Positions 51,477 to 60,800 of a stretch of DNA of 64,000 bases are shown here, in pieces. Source of the DNA: CBFHMJ01 sp965656875. GTDB lineage: Bacteria; Pseudomonadota; Gammaproteobacteria; Enterobacterales; Alteromonadaceae. Under the pieces are notes generated by a model. It had not been told where the DNA came from and ran no database searches. It was given only the letters and a program-made list of their open reading frames with translations. Position 1 is the stretch's first letter; each line of letters opens with the position of its first letter. Made by a program: the position numbers and the translations under genes. The stretch spans positions 62,001 to 126,000 of the forward strand of contig CBFHMJ010000002.1 in assembly GCA_965656875.1 (NCBI GenBank). The letters run 5' to 3'.

Positions 51477-52243
51477 AAACAAACCTGCATCTGACTGGAT
51501 TCAATAGCATGTTTATCAATGGCCTTGAATCCGGTTTTACTTCGGTCTGCAAACACGAACACCATGCCGATTCTGTTGGTATTGCTGTCGTTAGCCGGAG
51601 AACTGTGAACCAGGTGGCGATGCCAGATAAGTGCGTCTCCCGTTTGTAAAGAGACAGGGATTGAATGTTGATGAAGGGCGGAAGTATCACAGCCGTGATG
51701 CCAGCCATCACCGAACTGCTCGCGATGATCAAGCTGTTTGAGATGATGAGATTCAGGCCAGACTCTCATGCAGCCATTGTCGGTTGTTGCTGGCGTTAGT
51801 GCGATCCAGCAACTGATCGCATCGGGATAATCAAAAGGCCATAACGCTTGATCCTGATGCGGTACCACGGCAGAACCGCCGGGTTGTTTAATGAAAGCCG
51901 CATGATTGATCAGTGTGGCCTGGTGGTTCAGCAACCCGGAAACCAGATCAAATAAGCCACTTTGCCAGCACCAGGATTCCCAAAAATGCTTGTCATGCCA
52001 GAACAGACGACGAACTTTACGTAATTGCTGGATGTGTTCATCCGCCAGATGAGATTCGTATTGAGGCTGAAGCGATGAAGGGGCTGATGTTCCCCATGCC
52101 GTTGCGCCCATTAACCAACTGTGAGCGCGAGCTATCTGTGTATCAGATATGAGAGAGTTTACGATGCTGAATCCGGTTGTATCGACGGATCGCTGAATTG
52201 ATTCAATCATATAATTAACCCGGTTAAGAATCTGGTCATTCAT
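51473..52243 (-). CDS. Phytanoyl-CoA dioxygenase (PhyH) family oxygenase
   Basis: 256 residues, Fe(II)/2-oxoglutarate-dependent double-stranded beta-helix fold. Metal ligands: His129 and Asp131 in PHQDQALWPFDYP, and distal His213 in RHLVHSSPAND; Arg224 in NRIGMVF fits 2-oxoglutarate binding. CWIALTPATTDNGCMRVWPESH is the family centre. Such enzymes hydroxylate carrier-bound or free precursors in secondary metabolism. First gene of a three-gene operon with the ligase and hydrolase, divergent from the KAS-like gene. Substrate unknown. Confidence 0.88.
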   Translation of the reverse strand: MNDQILNRVNYMIESIQRSVDTTGFSIVNSLISDTQIARAHSWLMGATAWGTSAPSSLQPQYESHLADEHIQQLRKVRRLFWHDKHFWESWCWQSGLFDLVSGLLNHQATLINHAAFIKQPGGSAVVPHQDQALWPFDYPDAISCWIALTPATTDNGCMRVWPESHHLKQLDHREQFGDGWHHGCDTSALHQHSIPVSLQTGDALIWHRHLVHSSPANDSNTNRIGMVFVFADRSKTGFKAIDKHAIESSQMQVCL

Positions 52244-52565
52244 GATTAGTGAATATGAATGAACGCTGTATTTAATCGGGAACAGGTTATCACTTTTGGA
52301 AGAAATATGGAAAAATTAAGCGTAACTGGTACATGTCAGTCAGCCATAGCTTGTTAAATATCGTCAGCGTGAGTATTCGCACTTTGAGATAAATCCGTTA
52401 AATTTTGGTGATTTAACGTTCAGATTTATTGATTTAAAAATTCCCTGTTTTAAATTTGTGGACAATATGCCAGAATGCCCAGCAGATTTTGTTTCTGTAC
52501 TGGTTAAAAGTTTTGTTAAACGACTGGTGCATTCAGGCAGTTTTTAATGAGCGAAGTCAACTGAT
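52244..52565. other. 322-base divergent control region of the biosynthetic locus
   Basis: AT-rich, no gene. It contains CGTTAAAT (52396-52403) and ATTTAACG (52411-52418), a perfect 8-bp inverted repeat with a seven-base spacer, overlapping or just upstream of a plausible plus-strand promoter TTGATT (52429-52434)-N16-TAAATT (52451-52456). The repeat could bind a regulator controlling both operons. Confidence 0.45.
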
Positions 52566-53564
52566 ATGTTTCTAGCCCATACCACAACGTTTACAGAACA
52601 TACTGAATCAATAGAACAGCTTAGAGCGGTTGGTTTGACTGAGGTTGAGTTAGCCGCCTTACAAGCTGATGGATTTTCACAGTTCCACTCTTCTTCAATG
52701 CCCGCATGGCAGTTGGCAGCAAATGCATTAACACAAATGTTTAATGAACTGGACTGCGACCCTTCATCAATTCAGCTGGTTGTGATTGCCACGGAAACAC
52801 ATTGGGATAACCCCGAGTCAGCGCTTGATATAACCGGTGTGGATTTGGGCATTCGTGACGATTACGTGCGTTCGTTGACGCATGCCGGATTGAGTCAGTG
52901 TGAAGTACTGGGTGTATGGCTGAATGGCTGTGCCAATGTCAGCAGTGCACTGAGTGTTATTCAGGCGCGGTTGCATACGGGAGAGATTGACAATGCCTTG
53001 TTGGTGACGGTCGATCGATTTAAAACGCCATCCTCACGTCTTATCCCGCCGTTACGTACTGAGCGCATTAAGTTACATGGCGTCGCCAGTGATATTGCTA
53101 CGGCGAGTTTAATAACCGCAAAACAGCCTGAAGGTCTGAGTTACCGTTGTCGCGGAGGGCTGATTACCAGCCAGTTAGCGGTGCGCGAGAAATTTGAAGC
53201 AATGCAGCAGCAAGAGCAAGCCAGTAAAGACTTTGCGTACATCATCGAACTCTCAAAATTAATTAAAGCTTCAGCTCAACGATTCCAACAGCAATTTGGT
53301 CAGCCGTTATCGGCCTGTTCATCAGTGATTACTGGCAATTATGTCAAACAAGAGCAGCAGTTGTTCTGGCAAGGGCTGGGATTGAACAGTGAGCAGGTCA
53401 TGATGCCATCTAAAGCAGCGATTGGTCACTGTGTTTCATCAGATTTACTGGTGTCGTTGCAACGAATGAAAACACGATCTGACTGGGTGGGCTCAGATGT
53501 GGCGGCTCTGTCACTTGGTCCCTATGCGTTGGGAATTCATGTGTTTGATGTCATCAAAGCGTGA
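52566..53564 (+). CDS. KAS III-like (thiolase-fold) protein with non-standard active site
   Basis: 332 residues, ketoacyl-ACP synthase III fold. The nucleophile Cys122 is kept in LNGCANVSSAL. At the position of the catalytic His (VPHQAN in FabH) it has ITGNYV (Gly257/Asn258), and at the position of the catalytic Asn (YGNTSA) it has IGHCVS (His288). The Cys-His-Asn triad is therefore rearranged, and ordinary decarboxylative condensation is doubtful. KAS III-like acyltransferases that form esters or amides (for example CerJ) also show altered triads. It leads an operon with ACP, glycosyltransferase and NRPS genes. Confidence 0.8.
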   Translation: MFLAHTTTFTEHTESIEQLRAVGLTEVELAALQADGFSQFHSSSMPAWQLAANALTQMFNELDCDPSSIQLVVIATETHWDNPESALDITGVDLGIRDDYVRSLTHAGLSQCEVLGVWLNGCANVSSALSVIQARLHTGEIDNALLVTVDRFKTPSSRLIPPLRTERIKLHGVASDIATASLITAKQPEGLSYRCRGGLITSQLAVREKFEAMQQQEQASKDFAYIIELSKLIKASAQRFQQQFGQPLSACSSVITGNYVKQEQQLFWQGLGLNSEQVMMPSKAAIGHCVSSDLLVSLQRMKTRSDWVGSDVAALSLGPYALGIHVFDVIKA

Positions 53565-53688
53565 TGACTTTATAAGCAGGCTAAAACGCCGTAGAAAGAC
53601 GCGCCCCGTGCTGTCTGTGCAACGATTTAACGAATGAATTCAAATGAAATTTCACCCGAAAAAAGTCAAACCACTCCGGGAGAGCATC

Positions 53689-53931
53689 ATGAATAAAACA
53701 GCTTTAGCGCAAATAATGACGTTTCTGTCACAACGGCTTGGTTTGTCATCTCAGCAAATAAGCCCGGAGACAAACCTGGCCAGTGATGGCTTACTGGATT
53801 CGATAGCCCTGATCGAATTTTTATTTTTTCTGGAGCAACATTTTTCGATGAATCTGGATATCGAGCAGATTATGCAACGCCCAACGCCGCAGGGCATTGC
53901 TCGCTTGCTGGATGAAGGAGAATCCAGATGA
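53689..53931 (+). CDS. Free-standing acyl carrier protein
   Basis: 80 residues, four-helix carrier. The phosphopantetheine serine is Ser38 in GLLDSIAL; acidic helix II follows. Start ATG 53689 has GGGAG (53678-53682) six bases upstream; the in-frame ATG 45 bases earlier lacks a site. It sits between the KAS-like and glycosyltransferase genes, overlapping the latter by four bases. Probable carrier of the acyl group made by the acyl-AMP ligase and delivered to the KAS-like protein or to the first condensation domain of the NRPS. Confidence 0.88.
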   Translation: MNKTALAQIMTFLSQRLGLSSQQISPETNLASDGLLDSIALIEFLFFLEQHFSMNLDIEQIMQRPTPQGIARLLDEGESR

Positions 53932-54788
53932 CAGTGCCGGTAATAACCGTTGTGATACCCACCTATAACCGTCCTGAAATGTTAGCCAGAGCGCTCAATA
54001 GCCTGGTGCGACAAAGTTTTGAATCGTTTGATGTGGTTGTGGTTGATGATGCGTCCAGCTTGAATATCGCTTCCATTGTTTGCTGTTACGAAGATCGATT
54101 AAACATACAGGTGATCCGAAATAAACGTAATTGCGGTGCTGCGGTCTCTCGTAATCGCGGTATCGACCAGGCTTGTGGTCAACTGGTGGCATTCCTGGAC
54201 GATGACGACGAGTATTTGCCACACTTTCTTGCGCATTGCTGGCACAGTTTATCGGAATCTGCCGATAATATTGGCTTCTGCTGGTCCGGTGTTATTAATC
54301 GTCACTATCGCGCTGACAAGCCAGTAAGAGACAGTATTCGTCTGATACCGGAGCATCTGTCTCTGCCAACAGCTGACAACCTGCTATTGTTTCAGGAAGT
54401 GTTATCTGTGGGAACTGGCTTTGGGGTGGCGGTTAAAGCGCCATTGATTCGACAACTGGGTGGATTCAATGAAGCGCTTGAAACCGTCGAGGATACTGAA
54501 TTCTTTACACGTTTGATTGCGGCCGGATATAAACCATTACCCCTGACGGGTGCTAACCTGATTTTGCATCATCATGACGCAATGCGGATGACCAGTGTGG
54601 ATAAACACCAAACGCGTATAGGCGAGATTAACTGGTTATTGACGCGCTATCCTGAGTTTTATCATCAATTTCCTTCGCTACGAGAACAACTGATGAATCA
54701 TATCCAAACGCTTTATCACGAGTTAGGTTCGGTTGCTTCTTCGTCATCTTTGCCTTCATCGCCATTGGCCGCGGGGCTGGATTTCTAA
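53928..54788 (+). CDS. Family 2 glycosyltransferase
   Basis: 286 residues, GT-A fold. N-terminal VVIPTYNRPEMLARALNSL and VVDDAS nucleotide-binding parts, then FLDDDDEYLPHFL with the metal-binding DXD. The acceptor half has ETVEDTEFFTRLIAAGYK, the usual ED motif of inverting enzymes. No membrane helices, so cytosolic. It overlaps the ACP gene (ATGA) and precedes the NRPS by 30 bases, which suggests the product is glycosylated or contains a sugar-derived part. Confidence 0.88.
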   Translation: MTVPVITVVIPTYNRPEMLARALNSLVRQSFESFDVVVVDDASSLNIASIVCCYEDRLNIQVIRNKRNCGAAVSRNRGIDQACGQLVAFLDDDDEYLPHFLAHCWHSLSESADNIGFCWSGVINRHYRADKPVRDSIRLIPEHLSLPTADNLLLFQEVLSVGTGFGVAVKAPLIRQLGGFNEALETVEDTEFFTRLIAAGYKPLPLTGANLILHHHDAMRMTSVDKHQTRIGEINWLLTRYPEFYHQFPSLREQLMNHIQTLYHELGSVASSSSLPSSPLAAGLDF

Positions 54789-54818
54789 CCTCAACCTTCT
54801 TTTCGACCCGGAGTCGAT

Positions 54819-57800
54819 ATGTCTGCATCCACCGACGCTATCTTACCCTTAACGATTGCTCAACGTGATATCTGGTTTGATCAACTGATCGAGCCAGAGG
54901 CCGCGAAATATAATATTGGCGGGATTATTCATCTGTCTGGCGTGGAGCCTGAACGGTTGCAGCAAGCTCATCATCAGTTGTGCCGTGAGTTGGTCAGTTT
55001 TCAATTACGGTTTACTCAGGACGAGCAGGGCGTTCCAGGTCAGTATTTTTGTGCATTAACGCCAGATGAGATGCAACTGGATATTGTGGACTTTTCACAT
55101 GAGTCAGGCGCTCAGTCATTAGCTGATGAATGGTTGGAACATCAGTTCAGTGTACCGTTCAGTGATGTTCAGCAGCCTTTATTCAGAGCTGCGTTTATAC
55201 AGTTTTCTCCCGGACAGGGTTATTACCTGGGAATGGCGCACCACCTGATTATGGATGGAATGGGGTTCCGTATCTGGGCGGAACGTTTGTCAGCGTTATA
55301 TCGTGGGAATCAGCAAACAACATCGCTGGAATTACAATGTTCAACCCGTTCGTTGCAATGGTACGAATGGTGTTGGGCGGATGAAGAGTACTTTCAGCAA
55401 CAACGTTATGCGCGTGACAAAGCATTCTGGATGCAGCGCTTGTCTCAGTCTTCGCAGCAGCAGGAATCCGTCAACTGGTTAACTTTGTCACCCGAGAACA
55501 CCTGTTCAGAGCGCCATCGATTTTCATTGCCCGCATCCTTGATTCAAACACTGGAAAAACGTATCGAAGCGTTGCACGGTGTCTCTTTATCGCACTTATT
55601 GTTGGCTGGTTTATATAGTTGGTTGTGCGGTGTTTACGATGTTGACGGTATTGCATTTACTTTGCCTTTTCATAATCGACGCACTGCGGCTCAAAAGGAA
55701 TTTGCCGGACAGTTCAGTAAACAAAGCGTGTTAGCAGTGGCACATGGTGCCGATGAAACACTGATTGAGCTTGTTGTGAGGCTGGCGAAACAACAACGAG
55801 AACATTTGAAGCATCAGCGTTTGCCTTATGCGGAGCAGTGCCGACTGGCGCAACAGGCGAAAATACCGGTGGCGGGATTTGGTTTTAACTTTCTCCGCAT
55901 GCGTGAACAGGCATCATCACTGGATTTTGACGGGGAAGCATCGTTGCAATATCTGGCCAGTCCGGAACAGAGTCTGCCGTTTATGCTAACGATATTTGAT
56001 ACAGATGAATCTCAGTCGGTGCAGGTCGAATGTGATAGTCGAATTGATGTGGAACATCCGGATTTAGTTGGCCTGCTTCAGCATCTCTTTTATGCGTTGT
56101 CTTATTTACCACTGGATACACTCGTTGAAGCATTTCCGCTTCGGTTTTCCCGTCAGTCTCCTGTGATTCCAAAAGAGCAAAGCTATTCATTCTCGTCTGT
56201 ATTTGAGTGGATGTCGTTTTCAGCTCAGCAATGGCCGGATCGTGTTGCTGTTCGTGATTACGGTCAAAGTGATGAACAAACTACGACGTACCGTGAACTC
56301 TTTGACCGTGTTGAACGGCGATTTAACTGGCTGATGGAACAGATCTCCGGGTTATCTGCAATGAGTGCTGATGACGTCACCGAACGAGCGCCAATTGCTG
56401 TTTGCTTGCCTCGAAACACCGACATGCTGGTGACGTTACTGGCGATTTTAAAATCCGGGCATCCTTATGTACCACTGGACCCGGAATATCCGATTGAATA
56501 CCTGAATCATGTGTTGGCAATCGCTGAGCCTTGTTGTGTGTTAACCACAGATTCATTGGTAGACGCTCTGGTTATGCCCGGAACAACCGATATTCTGCGA
56601 CCGGATGAAGCGAACGTGTCGGAAGAGTTACTCGTGAAAGCGCCAGTAACTGGATTGGACGATCCTTGCTGGATTATTTTTACATCGGGAAGTTCAGGCA
56701 CGCCAAAAGGTGTTGTGATTCGTCAACGAGGAGCGCTGGCGTTATTGCAATGGGCCTGTCAGACATTCAATTCGGATGATGTTTCAGAACTTCGGGTGTT
56801 AGCCAGTACATCGGTTTGTTTTGATTTGTCGGTGTTTGAACTGTTTTTTCCATTGTGTATCGGTGGGGAAGTGCTGTTGGTGCCATCCATCCTGACGCTG
56901 GCAGAACGTCAGGATGTATTACCGGATTTAATCAATACCGTACCATCGGCAATCAAGACATTGCTACAGCTTGAGTTAATTCCAAAAGGAGTAACCCAGG
57001 TCAATCTTGCAGGGGAAGCGCTGGAAGCATCAGTGATTAATGCATTGTTGAGGTCAGGTGTGCAACGGGTCGGTAATTTATACGGACCGAGTGAAGATAC
57101 TACCTATTCAACGGCTGCATTTTTTTCAGCACCAGTGTCTGATGCACCGTCTATTGGGCAGCCTTTGTCCGGATCTCAGGCCATAGTGGCTGCCATCAAT
57201 GGGCGAGAAAAACCGGATGGTTTTGTCGGTGAATTATTGATGGCCGGCGAAGGTTTAGCTCAAGGATACTGGCGTGATCCGATTCAAACCGCAGCGGCTT
57301 TTGTTGATTTAGCATTTACCGACAGTGATTCCGGAGTAAAGTCATCTGAACGTGAATTGGTGCGGTGTTATAAAACGGGCGACCTGGTTCGTAAAGCCGT
57401 GGATGGGCAATTGTATTTTCTCGGGCGTCGTGACCATCAAATCAAAATTCGGGGATTTCGGGTTGAACTGGCGCATATTGAAGCAACGGTTAATGCACTG
57501 GACGGTATCTCTGATGTTGTGGTCTGTCATTTAGGTGAATATGACGATGGTTGGCTGGTGGGGATTGTAGACAAGCGAAGTATTGATGATTTGTCTCTTA
57601 ATGATTCGGGCGTTCTGTACGATGAGTCACCGCTGTGGCCGTTGGATACCGTCACAACGATGCGAATCGTGACACATGTTAAAGCGGCATTACCCGAACA
57701 TTATTGTCCGGAGCAATGGTGGGTTATTGATTCATTGCCGAGGTTACCCAATGGCAAGTTGGATCGGAATACCTTGAAAACGCTGGTTAGTGAACAACTG

Positions 57801-60800
57801 GCTTGTATGGGCAGTGAAGAATTTGATTACTGTGCTGATGAATCAGCAAATCACGATGGCAGTCTGGAAGCTGTCATTTTGCAGACCGTAGCAAGCTTAT
57901 TACACCGAACCGATGTGACGTTGCACGATAATTTCTTCCAGTTGGGCGGGCAGTCTCTGCAAGGGATGAAGTTACTGGCTGCAATCAATAAAACGACGTC
58001 TGCAACGCTGTCTTTCGCAGATTTATTCCGAGCTGAGCATTTTGCTGCGTTGATCCAGATGGCGTCTGACTCGGCGGCTGAGAATGCATTGGTAATGAGG
58101 CATTCGGCAAAGAAAACACCGTGCTATTTACCTGACGATTATCCGTTAGCAATAGTGTCCAGTAATCAAAAGCGATTGTGGTTATTGCAGCAGCAAGAAC
58201 CAGCACGAACGGATTTTAATTTGCATCAGGTGTTTACGATTCACCGTCAGTCAGCAAAAGATATCTCGCCTGGTCGGTTTTCTCATGCGATAAAGCAGGT
58301 CTTACAAAAGTTTCATGTGCTGAGAACCCGTTTTCAGTTAATTGATCATGAACTTCAGGTGCAGTTAACCGAGCCCGATGACTGGTCGCTTCAGGTGACA
58401 GATTTGCAACATCTCGACGGCGAAGAAAAAAGAGAGCGTATTAAACAAATAGATCTGGACGCGAGAAGTTATACGTTTGATCTGACTGAGGAAATTCCTC
58501 TTCATGCCCGCTTATTACTGCTTAGCGCGGATTGCGTTCAACTACGAGTGACCTTACATCATATAGCTTGCGATGGTTGGTCCTTACATGTCATTACTCA
58601 TGAACTGGAAAACGCATGGCGTGAGTCGGAGTTTCCAGTGGGTACACTGGAGCGTTCTCTCTCTGATACATCGCAAGCAACCCTGCAATATGTGGATATT
58701 GTTGCCAGGCAAGAACATGAGCGCACAGAGCAATTACCGACATTAAAACTATGGTGGCAACATTATCTGGAGAAGTGGCATTATCAACCGTTGCAGGGCG
58801 ATGTGTTTCACAGAGATTCTATGCCTGATGTGAAGGCGACGATTCGTCTGGAACAATCAAGCGTGAGTTTGCTGAATCAGTGTTGTCAGCGGTTCAATGT
58901 CAGTCGTTTTGTTGTCTTTCAGGCATTAACGGCGTGGTTGATTAGTCGAATACAAGATTCAAATGATGTGTTGTTAGGATCGCCGATATCAGGCCGTGAG
59001 CAGCCTGAATTGCAGCAGGTGGTTGGTATGTTACTAACATCGCTGCCATTTCGCTTTGTATTGGACAGGGATATGACATTTGCTGACTGGCTGGCTTATG
59101 TTACGGAACAAAGCGCTGGCGTGGTTGCACACAGTATGCTGCCCTACGAAGCAATTGTTAAGTATGCGATGTCATCAGGTAAAGCGTCAGAAAAGTCACC
59201 AGATAAAAAAATGCGAGGCGATCCACTGCAAGCCTGGCTGGTGGTGAATGAACAGGCATCACCAACGTTGACGCTGTCGGGATGTTCCGTCGAATCACGG
59301 CAGCAATCGCTGGCAGCAGAATCTGCAAAATACCGGTTTAATGTGTATGTTGAGCCCGTTATGTCTGATGCTATTTCACAGCACCCCCGCTCACAGGCTG
59401 GTTCAGAAACAACAGGTAATGAACTGCTTGTTACGTTACTGGCCGATGGTCAGTATTTTTCAGCATCATTGATTCAGTCTGTTCGTGAGCTGTTTATTTC
59501 AGCATTCAAACTCTTTCTGGCTAATCCAGCTGCTCGCCTGGCATCGTCGGTCTCTTTATCGCCAGTCTCTTTATGGCCAGTGCTTCTTCCTGCCAGTCCT
59601 GTGATTACACCTGAACAGATAAAGCAACGCTCGTTGTCGTCAATGTTGCTGGAGAGCTTTGAACGAGGTGGTAACCAGAATGTCACTATCCGACCTGAAA
59701 TTGGGGTGGATGGCTTTCCGATGCCTGGCCAGACAACATTAAGTTATCAGGTGTTAGGTCAGCAATCGGTCTGTATTGCACATTACTTAGCGCAATCAGG
59801 CATTACACGGATTGGCTTACAACTGCCGCATGATGAACGCATGATTGTTCTGATGCTGGCTTGTTTACTGGCCGGTGTTGTTTATGTGCCATTGAACTAT
59901 CGCCAGCCAGTAAAGCGCACAATCAAGATGATTCAGTTAGCGGATGTAACGCTGGTGATTACTGATCGTCAGCTCAAAACACAAGGGTTACGTACCGAAC
60001 AGGCTGAAGATAATGTGACCTGGATGGATTGGGCGACGTTAAATACGGCAAGTTTTGATACACCAGAACCTTATGAATCGTTGAGAAAAAACTTGCCCGT
60101 TGTTGACGATACAATGTCGGCATACTGGCTGTTCACATCGGGGTCGACCGGCGAGCCGAAAGGCATTGTACAACGACGAGAAAGTATTCTGTTCTATGCT
60201 GAAAATTACCGATCACGGCTGAACTTGCAACAAGGTGAACATGTATCGGGCGTAGCCAGTTTGTTTCATGATGCGGCTATTGTGGATATCTTCGCGACCT
60301 TATTCGCTGGTGGAACAATAATACTGGCTGATTTAAAACAATGTGCAGTGCAGGCGGTTCCTGAACTGATTGCGCGGTATCAGTTGCAAGTATTTCACAG
60401 TGTTGTATCAGTCGCAGTCGCTGGGCTGTCCCGGTGTGACGACAAAAATCTGCTAACGTCGTTACGTTATCTGGTGTTGGGTGGTGAAGCGGTTTCGTCG
60501 GCACATCTTGAAAAAATGTATGCTGTTTTATCTGACGAAACCCGGGTTATTTCGGGCTATGGCGCTACAGAAGCGACTTTTGTGTGTTTGACGGAATTAC
60601 CACAGCAGTTGACAAGTCTTCGTTCGCCAGTTTTGTATCAGGACAATCAGGCGATTTGGCAATCTATCCAATTGATCAATTCCCGGGGCGAACCTTGTTT
60701 GCCGTTTGAAACGGGTGAGTTGGTGGTGTCCGGCGCGTTTGTTGCCTCAGATTGTGGGAATGAACGTATTGATTCATCTGATGAAAAGAGGGCGATTTAT

